From Sphingomonadales bacterium (GTDB lineage: Bacteria > Pseudomonadota > Alphaproteobacteria > Sphingomonadales > Sphingomonadaceae), in contig JADJGU010000009.1 in NCBI GenBank assembly GCA_016707885.1, positions 1-27,065 on the forward strand: 27,065 bases of DNA, written 5' to 3'. The stretch's first letter is position 1. The number at the start of each line of letters is the position of its first letter. The notes under the pieces were generated by a model that searched no databases, was not told the origin of the DNA, and worked only from the letters and a program-made list of their open reading frames with translations. The position numbers and the translations under genes are program-made. Of the stretch, positions 8,896 to 19,672 are shown piece by piece.

Positions 8896-9698
8896 GGTTT
8901 TTCGATCTTGATCGTATAGCCGTCGAGTAGCGCCTGATACGCCTTTGCCTCGCGTTGTTTGGCGGTTGTGGCGCGCCAGTCATTCTCAACCTTACGCCGC
9001 ACTTCGGCAAGTTGCGGCTTTCCGTCAGCTTTAACCGAACGCACGTGGACGATGTGCGCCAAAGCCGGATATCAGCGGCCCTGCCCAAGCCGTGCCGGGT
9101 TTCAACGCGAACAGCTCGTCAGCAAAGGCTGTCCCAAACGTGCGTGCCACGCTGTCGCGATCTGCCTCGGCAGCGTCGCCGGAAGCGTGATGGGCTCGCT
9201 CGCTTCGCGCCAGTCTGCCCCCGCCTTGATCCTGGAAAGGATTGAAGAGGCCGGACTACCATCCGTCCCGATATAGACTTGGTCAAAAGAAATAGTCGCC
9301 GATTGGGCATAACGCTGCGGGTATTTGTCGAGCCAAGTCTCGCAATATCGTATCATCGGGAACTGCGGATTCAATCTCCGAAACCGCTAGCGTTTCCATT
9401 TCGACCTCAACTGCGCCGGATGATGGTATCATCGGCATCTAGACCAAGCCGCAAGGCCTCCCGGTAATAAACCTCTCCTTGATATAGTCCCGGATTATCC
9501 CATCATTTCATCAGGCGTCGGCGGACGACGCCAAGTCTGGGCAAAGGCTTCACTTAGTCTGCTAACCTGGGCTTCATCAATGTTGATGGCCCGGCTCGAC
9601 GCATCCACCTCTTCCCCGCGCAGCATTGAAAACAGGAACACGGCAATTCCGGCGAGCAGGAAATGTACCAACGGCTCGCGCATCCAGCCCGAAAACAT
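8892..9698 (-). CDS. Membrane-anchored parvulin-type peptidyl-prolyl isomerase (frameshifted)
   Basis: A peptidyl-prolyl cis-trans isomerase-like protein anchored in the inner membrane. From ATG 9698, preceded by the SD AGGAG about 8 nt upstream, it begins MFSGWMREPLVHFLLAG with a single helix (LVHFLLAGIAVFLFSML). A periplasmic part follows: SRLSEAFAQTWRRPPTPDEM, VYYREALRLGLDADDTIIRRR, ATISFDQVYIGTDGSPA, and a C-terminal parvulin-like end with ELFA, GAH and IKIEKP. Pieces lie in different frames, with switches near 9490, 9370-9400 and 9100 and probably more. Upstream in-frame ATGs (9761, 9809) add a Gly-rich stretch and are less likely. Genes of this type commonly sit beside HupE/UreJ_2 genes, as here. 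Confidence 0.75.
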
Positions 9699-9835
9699 TT
9701 TACCGGCTCCTACGCTGTCAGTTTTCACGCCGCCTCCCCCGCCTAATTCGGTTACTTGCATAGCCGAGCCATCCTTGGTCACAAGCAAAGAATGAAGCGC
9801 AAAACGCAATCTGCGTAGCGTTTACCGATGGACAC

Positions 9836-9851
9836 CTTTACCAAAGTAAAG
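9836..9851. repeat. Inverted repeat in the tamA/isomerase intergenic region
   Basis: CTTTAC-CAAA-GTAAAG, 6-bp arms around a 4-nt spacer, between the divergent isomerase and tamA genes. It could be an operator or a small hairpin; nothing else supports either. Confidence 0.3.
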
Positions 9852-9961
9852 ACCAGAGCCGCCACCCACGCGCCGCCTACGGGAAAAGTCGGCAATTGAC
9901 ATTCTGTGGCGATAGATGGAGCAGTCAGACGACCCAGAGGCTGGAGAATTTTTTCTCTACA

Positions 9962-12016
9962 ATGATTGCTCTACAAACAAGCCTGACTTGGATCGCCTTC
10001 GCGCTTGCCCAGGACGCAGTAGCGCAGCCTGTTGCGAGCCCGATTCCATCGATTATCTCGGATGAGGAATTCGCGAAGGCAATCCCTGCATTTGACGAAA
10101 ATGTCGACGAAGGAGGAGAGCAGCCAGCCCAAACTGGCGAGGTTGATGAAACGGAACTTGATCCAGCCGATCCTGCTCTCGACGAACCATTACCGTCGCT
10201 GGAGAATTTCGCAACTGAACCATTGTCTGACGACTCCATTCTCGAAACGGACAATGCCGAAAATCTTGTCAGCTATGCCGTCCAGATCGACGGGCTGAAA
10301 GCGGAGGGCGAACATACCGCGATCCTTGATCGGATAAATCGACGTTTCCGCGACTTGTCCAGTTTAAGCCTCAATGGAGGGTCCGCCGAAAGCCGGTCGG
10401 CTATTAACGCCAAAGCGCGCTCAGACCAGCAATTGCTGCTCGATATATTGTCGAGCGAAGGATTTTATGACGGCAAGGTCAACCTTTCTTCAAAACGGTC
10501 TGAAACGACTGGAAGGGCTATTCAGGTCGAGTTACGGGTTCGGCCCGACCAACGCTATCGTCTTGGTCCGATTGTCTTTGAAGCGCCTGCCGATGTCACC
10601 GAAAGCCTGATCCGCCCAAGCTTTCCTCTAAAAACCGGCGACCCGATTGTTGCCGACGACGTCGTAGCGGCCGAAGCGCAGATTTCGCTCGCACTGCCGC
10701 AAAATGGTTATCCCTTTGCGCAGGTGGGACAACGTGACATCCTGCTCGACGAAATCCTCGGCACCGGAGACTATACCTTGCCGGTTATGACCGGCGCGAA
10801 GAGCTATTTCGGGGAGGTTTTGACCGAGGGCAATCCGGTATTTAAAGCAGAACATGTCGCCATATTGCGTCGCTTCAAGACCGGAGACTTGTACGATGCC
10901 CGCAAAGTCGACGATTTACGCGAAGCGCTGGTCGCTACCGGGCTGCTGTCGACCGTTTCGGTCGAGCCAGTCCCCAGCCAGGAAAATGCTGCTGACGGCA
11001 CGGCTTATGCCGACCTTCTGGTCAGACAAGAGGCCGGATTCTGCACGTACGATCGCCGCGTCAGCTGGCTATGAAACCGGTCTTGGTTTCAAGGCTGAGG
11101 GCAGTTGGACCCATCGCAATCTGTTTCCGCCTGAAGGGTCGCTTGCGGTCAATGGAATTCTGGGTACGCAGGAACAGGCATTGGGGTGATCTTCAACCGC
11201 TCTAATGCCGGCCGGCGCGATCGCACGATCGAATTGTCATTGTCAGCGCTGCACAAAAATTACGATGCTTTCGACGCCTATACGGGCCGCCTTGCTGGAA
11301 CGCTTTCGTATCAATCAACACCAATCTGGCAAAAGAAACTGACCTACGCTGTCGGCTTCGAATTGCTTGCCACCTATGAAAGCCTGTTCGAAATTGCGCG
11401 ACTGTCGCGTGATCGGAAACTCTATTATGTCGCCGCGCTGCCAGCTCAAATAGGATTTGACCGATCAGACGATCTGCTGAACCCAAGTCGTGGCTTTCGC
11501 CTTAATCTGCGTATGTCACCCGAAACGGCATTGGGGGAAGGTTCACGTTTTTACCTGCGCGGGATGCTTGAAGGCACTTATTATCAACCCATCGCAGAGT
11601 CGGTTGTTGTCGCAGCACGCGGCCGTGTGGGATCAATCATCGGAACGTCGCGCGACGACCTGCCCCCATCGCGCCGTTATTATGGCGGCGGCGGCGGATC
11701 GGTACGCGGCTTCGGATACCAGCAGCTTGGACCTGTTGATTTCGAAGACAATCCAACTGGTGGCCGCAGCCTTAACGAAGCCGCCGCAGAAGTTCGTTAC
11801 CGGTTTGGCGATTACGGCGCGGTTGCTTTTGTCGATGCCGGTCAGGTCTATCAGGAGAGTAAACCGCAATTTGATAACTGGCGCTTCGGCATTGGCCTGG
11901 GCGGCCGTTTCTACACCAATTTCGGTCCCGTCCGTATCGACGTCGCAACGCCAGTCAACCGGCGTCGCGGTGAATCGCGCTTTTCCTTTTATGTGTCGCT
12001 GGGGCAGGCATTTTGA
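9962..12016 (+). CDS. tamA: TamA outer-membrane assembly protein (BamA/Omp85 family, frameshifted)
   Basis: TamA is an Omp85-family beta-barrel that with TamB forms the translocation and assembly module of the envelope. From ATG 9962 there is a signal peptide ending near VAQ, an acidic low-complexity linker (many Asp/Glu, residues about 25-95), then POTRA domains (VSYAVQIDGLKAEGEHTAIL, SEGFYDGKVNLSSKR, TGAKSYFGEVLTEGNPVFK) and a C-terminal barrel. The barrel contains LNPSRGFRLN and GGGGSVRGFGYQQLG, the conserved VRGF loop, and ends in ..FYVSLGQAF with a terminal Phe as in outer-membrane proteins. Indels near 11040 and 11180 change frame. Joined length is about 685 residues. The stop overlaps the TTG start of tamB. 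Identity rests on the barrel, the POTRA part and the tamB neighbour. Confidence 0.9.
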
Positions 12017-15000
12017 GGGCGCTTTGGAAATGGATTGCGGGTATCGTAGCTATCGTCCTGTTGCTGGTAGCTGCAGTTTTCGGTTTCTATTTCTGGCTGG
12101 ATACATCCTCTGGCCATAAGTTCATTGCCCGTCAGGTCGCTGCCTATGAATTCGAAAATGGCCTGAACATTCGCATCGGAAAGATTGATGGGTCAATCTA
12201 CGGAGAAGCCGAACTCATCGATGTCCCATTCAGGATGATAAGGGTACATTTGCGAGCATTCCCATTGCGCGCCTGAACTGGCACCCGTTCGACTATTTCT
12301 ATGGCAGGGTTTCGATTGATGCGCTTACCGCGCAAACAGCCTATGTCCGCCGCCTTCCCGAATTGCGTATCATTCCGGATCGAGGCGAACCATTTTTCCC
12401 TGACCTCGATATCAGGATAGACCGTCTTCAGTTTGATCGCATTGTCTTCGACAAGGCGATCACGGGCAAAGAACAGATATTGGGTCTGCAAGCCAAAGCG
12501 CGGATTGTCGATGCAGGGGGCCCTTTATCGACGCGACGGGCAGACAGCAGAGGGCGACAGGCTGGTTGCCCGTCTCGAGTGATTCCCGACAAGGATCACC
12601 TCGATCTGGCAATGCGTCTGGATGGCCCTCAGAGGCTGGCCGCCGGGCTACTGGGATTGGACGCGCCGGTGAAACTTCGCCTTGATGGCAAAGGCAGCTG
12701 GAGCAAATGGGACGGCAACCGAACGCGGAGGCAGGCAAAGACCGCAGCGCTGATTTGATGCTCTCGGCAAGAGATTGGAAAAATTGCGGCAGCGGGAGAC
12801 ATTCTGCCGGGCAAGTTTGAGGGCGACAATGGTTCGGCGCTTTGCTCGCCCCCTAAGTTTAAATTCGAACTGGTGGCCGACTTTGAAAAAACGCGTCGCG
12901 CGGATCACCGGAAATCTGATTTCGACAAGATACGGTTGGACGCCGCTGGCACAGTCGACTTGGCCGACAGCCTGTTCCAGAAAATGGCTGTCAGTGCGCA
13001 TACCGCGCAAAGTTACTTTCCGGCGGCATCGCGACCCAAGGAGCAAATGGTAAATTCCTTCTCGATGGCCCGATCGCCGCACCACAAATCGACTATTCGG
13101 TGACAGCCGATCAATTGCAGTGGGGCGAGTTTGCCTTTTTTGGACTGAGTGCGACGGGCATGGCTCGGTCGGAAAAGGATTTTGTCCGCATACCGGTTTC
13201 GGCACGCGCGCGGCGGATGACCGGCTTTGAAGTCACTGACAAACGAATATTGGAGCGCTTTCAGGCACCGTTCGAGCGCGATCGACGCAGTTGTTCAGCG
13301 ACGGGTGCGCGATTTCCTCGGCGGGCAAATGCTGGTCCGCGCAGGTATCGGTCTCTGAAAATGGAATGGTACAGATTACATCGGCACTAATGACAGCGCC
13401 CAAACTTCGCCTGAACAAGGGCAGCGGAACTTATGTCATGGCATCAGGCATCGTCCGCTTTGTTGGCAGCGGCTATTCGACCGAATATGGACCAGTCGGC
13501 ATCGCGGTCAGCGGGACCTTGACCGAGCCAGTTGCAAGGTGATGGCACAACGACCGGGAATGGGTATCGGTCTGGCCGATGTCAGCGCGATGGTCAAACG
13601 AACCGCGCAAGGCTTCTCCGTGCTGTTCACTGCGACTACCGACTTTGGGCCGCTTGATGGCGATGTCGACATACTGTCGAACACCGAAAACCTTGTCCTT
13701 GATGTCAAACGGGCTGATTTCTCGGGCATTAGATTTGGCGGTCGGCTTCAACAATTGCCTTGCAGGGCCCTTCGCGGGTCAGTTGATCGGCAGCGGCTCG
13801 GGCTTTGACGGCGTTGCCGAACTGTCGGCGCAGGGCCGTTATCAGCGTGCCGTCATCAAAGCGACCGCCGCCAATGCCGCGCTCCAGGGGCAGAAAACCC
13901 TGCGTATTGGTCGCGGGATAGTCGATGCCGACATTGTATTTTTCGAACAGCCGCAGGTGCGCGCAGATGTGCAATTGGCCGATGCAACGATCGACTCGTT
14001 GTTTATCGGGGCAGCTCGCGGGAAAATCGATTACCGGAATGGCCAAGGCAACGCACAATTTCTGGCAGAGGGCCGCAGCACCTTTCCGTTCCGTATAGCT
14101 GCGAATGGCCAGTTGACTCCTGATCTCTGGACTGTGGCGTTGCGCGGTAGGGCAAATGGCATATCCTTTTCTTCAGCGAAGCCGGTGCGGGTTGCTCCGG
14201 TGAAAAATGGCTATGCCCTGCTTCCATCGGCAATCAAGGTGGGCAACGGAACGATCAGACTGGAAGGTCGTTATGCGGATGCACTGCAAATACGTTCGAA
14301 CATCGACAATGTGAACCTCGCTATCCTCAACCCCATGCTGCCCGGCTTTGAAATGGGCGGGCGTGCAAGCGGGGTTATCGACTGGAACCAAACCTCTTTC
14401 GATGCTGTGCCTCAGGCGCAAGGCCGGCTGGAGATCAAACGCTTCACACGCAACAGCGTTGGCACCCCGTCGCAGCCAGTCAATTTCAGCCTTAAAGGCA
14501 ATCTCGATACCGATGGCGGCGAATTTTCGGCGCGGATTTTACGCCAAAGCGCAAAAGTCGGAAGGCTACAGGTCAAGCTGGGCGCTCTGCCAACCGGCCC
14601 GGGCGAATGGATAGACAAGCTGCTCGAAGCACCCTTATCTGGCGGAATCCGATACAATGGCCCGTCGGATCTGCTGTTCTCGCCAGCAACGCTGGCCAAT
14701 CAAAGCCTTGTAGGTCCTGTTGCTGTTGCTGCGGATTTCTCAGGCAATTTGCGCGCTCCATTGCTTACCGGATCGGTTCGATCTGATAATCTCATCTATG
14801 AAAATGAGACCTGGCACAAGGCTGACCAATTTGCGGGTGCGCGGTGTGTTTTTGAACAGTGACGTCCTCGACCTGACCGAGATTTCCGCCAAAAGCAGGC
14901 GACGGCACCGTCAGTGGTCAAGGCATCATCAACCTGAGTTTCGAAAAGGGTTTCCCGGCAAAAATCGACCTTGATCTGACCGTGCAAGGCTCGCCCGGAG

Positions 15001-15932
15001 CGAGCTTGTTACCCAGCCGCCACCGGAAAGATCGAAGTCACCAACACACCCGGCAATGGTGCCCTCGTCAGCGGTACACTTGCGCTTCCCGAAACCCGTT
15101 TCAGGATCGTTCGCCAGAATGCAGCGAGCGTGACGACCTTGACCGGCGTAAGGAGAAAGTCGGCTTCGGGCCCGACGCGTATCAACGGGGATGCCAATCC
15201 CGTCAGTTCGCTCCCCTCCAACTGGAAATTGAACATCCGGTTGGTGGCGTCGGACGAACTTTATATCTCAGGCATGGGGCTCGAATCCGAATGGAAAGCG
15301 GATTTGCGGGTCACCGGCACGTCAGACGCACCTTTCATCACCGGTGACCTGCAACTGGTTCGCGGAACATTGGGCTTTGCTGGTCGATCCTTTGGCATCG
15401 AAACCGGACGCCTGACATTCAATGGCGGTGAATATAGCAACCCGTCGCTGCGTGTTATCGCAGCCAGCGAAGTCGATGGAACCACAGTACGGGTTGAAGT
15501 TCGCGGGACCGGAAACAAGCCCGAGATATTCTTCACATCGACCCCAGCCCTGCCCCAGGATGAAATCATGGCTCGAATCCTGTTCGGCAATTCGGTTGCC
15601 GAACTGTCGGCGGTGCAGGCCGTCCAGTTGGCTGCATCGCTCAATAGTCTGCGAGCGGCGCCGGTGGTCTTAACCCATTGGGCGTACTGCAATCTGCCAC
15701 CGGCCTTGACCGGCTAAGGATTTTGAACCCAGACGAACAGGCTGGGCGCGGCACGGCGATTGCGCTGGGCCAATATATTACCAACGATGTTTATGTGGAA
15801 ATCATCACTGATGCGCGCGGCTATACGGCCAGTCAGATCGAAATCAGTCTTACCCCGGCATTGTCGGTGCTCAGCCAGTTAAGCAGTTTTGGCACATCCA
15901 ATGTCAGCGTGCGATATCGGAAGGATTATTGA
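12013..15932 (+). CDS. tamB: TamB translocation/assembly module subunit (DUF490), heavily frameshifted
   Basis: TamB is an inner-membrane-anchored periplasmic beta-rich protein that bridges to TamA and is implicated in outer-membrane protein insertion and lipid transport. It starts at TTG 12013 (overlapping the tamA TGA) with one N-terminal helix (IVAIVLLLVAAVFGFYFWL), then long repetitive beta-strand sequence. The C-terminal DUF490 domain is clear: LQLVRGTLGFAGRSFGIETG, LTFNGGEYSN, VRVEVRGTGNKPEIFFTSTP, LPQDEIMARILFGNS and a last strand ending VSVRYRKDY. The coding signal changes frame many times (clear changes near 12237, 12530, 12735, 13060, 13225, 13570, 14830, 15000 and 15680), while a stretch from about 13740 to 14830 reads cleanly. 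Joined length of about 1,300 residues is normal for TamB. Confidence 0.88.
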
Positions 15933-16083
15933 TGCGATCCACTGCTCTGCTACTTTTGCTGCTGCTGTCCGGATGCGGAAAAAAGCTTTGACCAGCGCTA
16001 TTCGGACATCGAAACCGAAGTCAAAGGACGCCAGAACAATTGACAGCGATTTGCAGCATGAAGCGGCAAAAACTGACGAGTAA
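15932..16083 (+). CDS. Small lipoprotein coupled to tamB (frameshifted)
   Basis: ATG 15932 shares one base with the tamB stop (TGATG). The product begins MRSTALLLLLLLSGCG, a textbook lipobox with the lipidated Cys near residue 15. Past a run of A residues (about 15978-15986) the frame changes and reads SFDQRYSDIETEVKG, then after another change TIDSDLQHEAAKTDE before TAA at 16083. Corrected, it would be a lipoprotein of about 50 residues, mature part about 35 and acidic. I know no function; coupling to tamB suggests an envelope role. The two indels make the exact sequence uncertain. Confidence 0.6.
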
Positions 16084-16112
16084 GCTTTTGATCTGACTAT
16101 TTGGCAAAGGGT

Positions 16113-16152
16113 GCGAAGCGTTTCGCGTCAATTTGACGAGGGTAGGCCTACC
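16113..16152. repeat. Cluster of three short inverted repeats upstream of the hydrolase gene
   Basis: Within 40 bp lie GCGAA-GCGT-TTCGC (16113-16126), CGTCAA-T-TTGACG (16126-16138) and the perfect 12-bp palindrome GGTAGGCCTACC (16141-16152). They end 24 bp before the proposed start at 16177. They may form operator sites or a hairpin controlling this gene. Confidence 0.4.
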
Positions 16153-16176
16153 TACTGCAGCGGCACGGAGCAGATT

Positions 16177-17561
16177 ATGAAGTTCGATTTTCGCAGTCTT
16201 GTTTCTCGCATCACTCCACCATCTCCCTTTTGGCTGCGCCTTTGGCGGGCTTGCCTTCCCGCCGCGAGCCTTGTTAATTTTGTTGTTATCACTGCCGACC
16301 ATAGTGGGTATTCTGATTGCAGCCCGCGCGTTCAGAAAATTTGCGCATTTTGTAGCAGTATGGCTCGGGCGCTTCGTACCGCAACGCGCCGCGACACTGG
16401 CAGGATTTGCGATTTCGCTCTTTATTGCTTGGTCTATCGGCAACGGCATATTGATCCGCAATGTTGTTCGGGTCCTCGACAATTCATACCGTGAAGTCGA
16501 TCAGTTCATCCCACCCGATGCCCCGCCACCCGCCGCACCATTAAAGACCGGTGGACCGGATTCGTTGATCGCTTGGGAAAGCATTGGGCGCTGCAGGCCG
16601 GAATCACATCTTGTCTTCCCCGTCACAGGCGGAGACTGCGGAATTGACAGGCAAGCCAGCTTTGGAGCCACTTCGCGTCTATGTGGGCGTCAATTCGGCT
16701 GAAGGGCCAGAGAGGGCCGCGTTAGCCTTGGCCGAACTGCTCCGGATCGGGGCATTTGAGCGAACACTGCTGGTCATCGCAACACCTACCGGAACCGGCT
16801 GGATCGATCCTGCCGCAATGGCTCCAATCGAAATGCTGCAGCGCGGTGACGTCGCATCGGTTTCAGTGCAATATTCCTATCTACCGAGTTGGCTTAGCCT
16901 GTTCACCCAACCAGAGAGCGGCCTAACTACCTCCCGTGCCGTGTTTGATGCGGTTTACGGCTATTGGCGCGCCATACCGGTCGAAAAGCGCCCGAAGCTG
17001 ATCCTTTTGGCCTTAGCCTTGGCGCGCTGAATTCGGAACAATCATTCGATTTTCACGACATTGTGGGCGATCCTTTGGCGGCGCGCTTTGGGTGGGGGCC
17101 GCCCTTTGCCAGCCCGGTGTGGAACGAAATCACCCGTACACGCGCTAAGAACAGTCCGGCATGGCTGCCTATATTCCGCGACAGTTCGTTGTTCCGGTTT
17201 CAGAACCAGAACGGTTCGCTGCAACCAGCCGAAGCCAGTTGGGGCCTATGCGTTTTGTCTATTTGCAATACGCTTCGGACCCTATCGTTTTTCTTGATAC
17301 CAAAAGCATGTGGCGAAACCGGAATGGCTCAACAGCCCAAGAGGCCCTGATGTCGCGCCAGAATTACGTTGGATCCCTGTCATCACCTTCCTGCAGACGG
17401 CTTATGATGCGATGACAGCAACAACAACGCCTGATGGGACAGGACATGTGTACGCCGCGGATCATTATTTGACAGCATGGCAGGTAATGACCGAACCGCA
17501 AGACTGGTCCGACGCGGAAATCGAAAAGCTCCGTTCGTGGCTGAACGAGGGAATGGATTGA
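16177..17561 (+). CDS. Integral-membrane alpha/beta hydrolase (Abhydrolase_9 family, frameshifted)
   Basis: Matches the two-part Abhydrolase_9 family: an N-terminal membrane domain and a C-terminal alpha/beta-hydrolase domain. From ATG 16177 (MKFDFRSLVSRITPPS) helices follow (LLILLLSLPTIVGILIAARA; LAGFAISLFIAWSIGNGILI). The hydrolase part shows PLRVYVGVNSAEGPERAALA, TPTGTGWIDPAA, the nucleophile elbow GLSLGALNSE (GxSxG), FRFQNQNGSLQPAE and the C-terminal YLQYASDPIVF, RGPDVAPELRWIPVITFLQ, HYLTAWQVMTEPQDWSD. Switches of frame occur near 16205, 16250, 16580, 17010, 17250 and 17300. The N-terminal membrane domain appears shorter than usual for the family. The substrate is unknown; lipid or ester hydrolysis is inferred from the fold. 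Confidence 0.82.
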
Positions 17562-17585
17562 GCAGGTGGTTGGTGTGGATTGAAA

Positions 17586-17661
17586 TGGTGGAGCCTAGGG
17601 GAGTCGAACCCCTGACCTCTACACTGCCAGTGTAGCGCTCTACCAGCTGAGCTAAGGCCCC
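17586..17661 (-). tRNA. tRNA-Ala (anticodon GGC)
   Basis: A complete 76-nt cloverleaf on the minus strand with the CCA end encoded (17586-17588). The acceptor stem pairs GGGGCCT with AGGCTCC (one G-T pair), the D arm has AGCTCAGCTGGTAGAGC, the anticodon stem CTACA/TGTAG encloses the loop CTGGCAG (anticodon GGC), and the T arm reads AGGGGTTCGACTCCCC. It decodes GCC/GCT alanine codons. Confidence 0.97.
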
Positions 17662-17772
17662 AAATGCCGCGCAACAAGGCGGCTATGCATTTCAGAGGCG
17701 CGCCTTTAGCCGCACTGCCCCTGCATTTGCAAGCGAGAAAATGGCGAGCCAGCTTCCCGCTTTCAATTTTGC

Positions 17773-18089
17773 TTATTGGTCGTCGCCATCGCCTTCGGTG
17801 CCGGCGACACCAAGATCTTCGTCACCGCCAAGGTCAACATCATTGTCGGGCGAAACATCGCCATCGACGGCATCGACGTCGATGTCGAGATCGTCATCGG
17901 CCAGATCGGCGTCATCCTTCTTCTTTCAATTTCTTCGAAAGGAAGCGGCTGTTTAGACTTCAGCACAGGTTCGGGCGTCCACTGGTTGCCGCAATCGATG
18001 CACTCAACCGGTTCGTCCTTGGTCAGATCGTAGAATCGCGTGCCGCATTTCGGGCAAGTGCGCTTGGTTCCCCATTCAGCCTTCACCAT
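17773..18089 (-). CDS. TIGR02300 family zinc-ribbon protein (one frameshift)
   Basis: A small alphaproteobacterial protein of unknown function. From ATG 18089 it begins MVKAEWGTKRTCPKCGTRFY, and two CxxC pairs (CPKC and CIDC, with DLTKDEPVECIDCG) form a probable zinc ribbon. After PLPFEEIE a single indel in the GAAAGAAGAAGG run near 17920 moves the frame; corrected, the tail is extremely acidic (KKDDADLADDDLDIDVDAVD and on to GDGDDQ), ending in TAA at 17773-17775. The acidic C-terminus is typical of this family. It is divergent from aroA, an arrangement common in related genomes. Confidence 0.88.
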
Positions 18090-18152
18090 GGTGGGCCTCA
18101 AATCCTTTCAAAATTGCGTGAAATGCGGGCTCGCAAAGGAGACTCGCTGCAA

Positions 18153-18188
18153 ACAGGCGCCGCCCTTGCCACAGCAGAGCGCGCCTGT
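18153..18188. repeat. Inverted repeat between the TIGR02300 gene and aroA
   Basis: ACAGGCGC (18153-18160) and GCGCCTGT (18181-18188) are perfect complements separated by 20 nt, in the divergent promoter region of aroA and the TIGR02300 gene. It may be a hairpin in either leader or a spaced operator. Confidence 0.3.
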
Positions 18189-18244
18189 CAAAAATAAGTG
18201 TAAGCGTTGACTTGTCTGCGGGCTGAAAGCAAAGCACCCAGCCT

Positions 18245-19570
18245 ATGCACAGCGCACAACCCCGTCCTGCCACCTTTACCGCAAGCGGCCCACTTCGCGG
18301 CTCAGTGAAGGTGCCCGGCGACAAGTCCATCAGCCATCGCTCGTTGATGCTTTCTGCCCTTGCTGTCGGCGAAAGCCGGGTATCCGGATTACTGGAGGGT
18401 GAAGATGTGCTGGCGACCGCCGCCGCCATGCGCGCGATGGGCGCGACCATCGAACGCACTGGCGAAGGCGAATGGCGCATAAGCGGCGTTGGCGTCGGCG
18501 GGCTGCTTCAGCCGCAGACTGCACTCGATATGGGGAATAGCGGCACCTCGACGAGGCTGTTGATGGGGCTAGTTGCCAGTCATGCAATCAGCGCAACCTT
18601 CATCGGTGATGCCAGCCCGTCCAAGCGACCGATGGGGCGGGTTATCGAACCTCTGTCGCTGACCGGGGCGGAATTCCACGCCCCCCGGCGGACGCCTGCC
18701 GTTGATGGTGCGCGGCATCTGCCCCGCAGTTCCCATCAGCTATCGCCTACCGGTGCCTTCGGCGCAGGTGAAATCGGCTATACTCCTTGCCGGGCTTAAC
18801 ACGCCGGGGATCACAGAGGTTATCGAGCCGGTGCCAACACGCGACCACAGCGAACGGATGTTGGCAGGCTTTGGTGCTGAACTGACCGTCGAAACCGACT
18901 TGCAAGGTGTGCGCCATATCCGCCTCGTCGGTGAAGCCGAATTGAAGCCGCAAACAATTGAGGTTCCAGGCGACCCTTCGTCCGCAGCCTTTCCGATTGT
19001 CGCAGCACTGATCACCCCGGGCAGCGAAGTCACCGTCACCCATGTCGGCATGAACCCGACGCGCACCGGCATCTTCAAGATGCTCGAGGCGATGGGTGCC
19101 GACCTGACCTATCCGAACGAACGCATCGTCGGTGGAGAGCCGGTAGCGGATATCACCGCGCGGCATTCAACGCTCAAAGGCATTGACGTGCCACCTGACG
19201 TCGCGCCGAGTATGATAGACGAATTCCCGATCTTCTTCGTCGCCGCCAGCATGGCCGAGGCCGCACCATAACAAGTGGTCTCGACGAACTGCGTGTCAAG
19301 GAGAGCGACCGCCTGGCACTTATGGCGACCGGGCTTTCCGCGATCGGCGTGTCTTTGGAAGAACGCGAAGACGGGCTCATCCTGGACGGCAGCGGCGGCG
19401 AACCATTTGCCGGCGGCGCGACCATTGCCAGCGCACTCGACCACCGTATCGCGATGAGCTTTGCCGTCGCAGGGCAAAACGCCCGTACAGGGATTATGGT
19501 CGACGATATATCACCGATAGCCACGAGTTTTCCGACCTTTGAGGTGATGCTGCAAAGCCTGCTCGGGTGA
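18245..19570 (+). CDS. aroA: 3-phosphoshikimate 1-carboxyvinyltransferase (EPSP synthase), two frameshifts
   Basis: AroA transfers the enolpyruvyl group of PEP to shikimate-3-phosphate, the sixth step of the shikimate pathway. From ATG 18245: KVPGDKSISHRSLMLSALAV, LLEGEDVLATAAAMRAMGA, GNSGTSTRLLMGLV, FIGDASPSKRPMGRVIEPLS, then VPSAQVKSAILLAGLNTPGI, TRDHSERML, EVPGDPSSAAFPIVAAL, GMNPTRTGIF, PSMIDEFPIFFVAAS, LDELRVKESDRLA and DHRIAMSFAVAG. The overall pattern is of the alphaproteobacterial form (class II-like), but the PEP-loop position is Gly (NSGTS), whereas the glyphosate-insensitive class II enzymes carry Ala there. Two indels, near 18680 and 19265, split the frame. Joined length is about 440 residues, full for the family. 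It heads the aroA-cmk-rpsA block. Confidence 0.93.
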
Positions 19571-19672
19571 CGTTTCCGCCTGGCTGGCGCTACGTACTAG
19601 GCCATCGTTTTGATTGACCCCGATGTCGGCTCAATGTGAGAGTCCGCAACAATGTTTTTAAGGGTAATCTAA

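Noticed and set aside
11640..11720. GGCGGCGGCGGC run in tamA as a repeat element
   Set aside because: It encodes the glycine stretch preceding the conserved VRGF loop of the barrel, so it is ordinary coding sequence.
12013..15932. tamB region as several independent small genes
   Set aside because: The pieces follow the TamB order from N-terminal anchor to DUF490 domain with no ribosome-binding sites at the internal ATGs.
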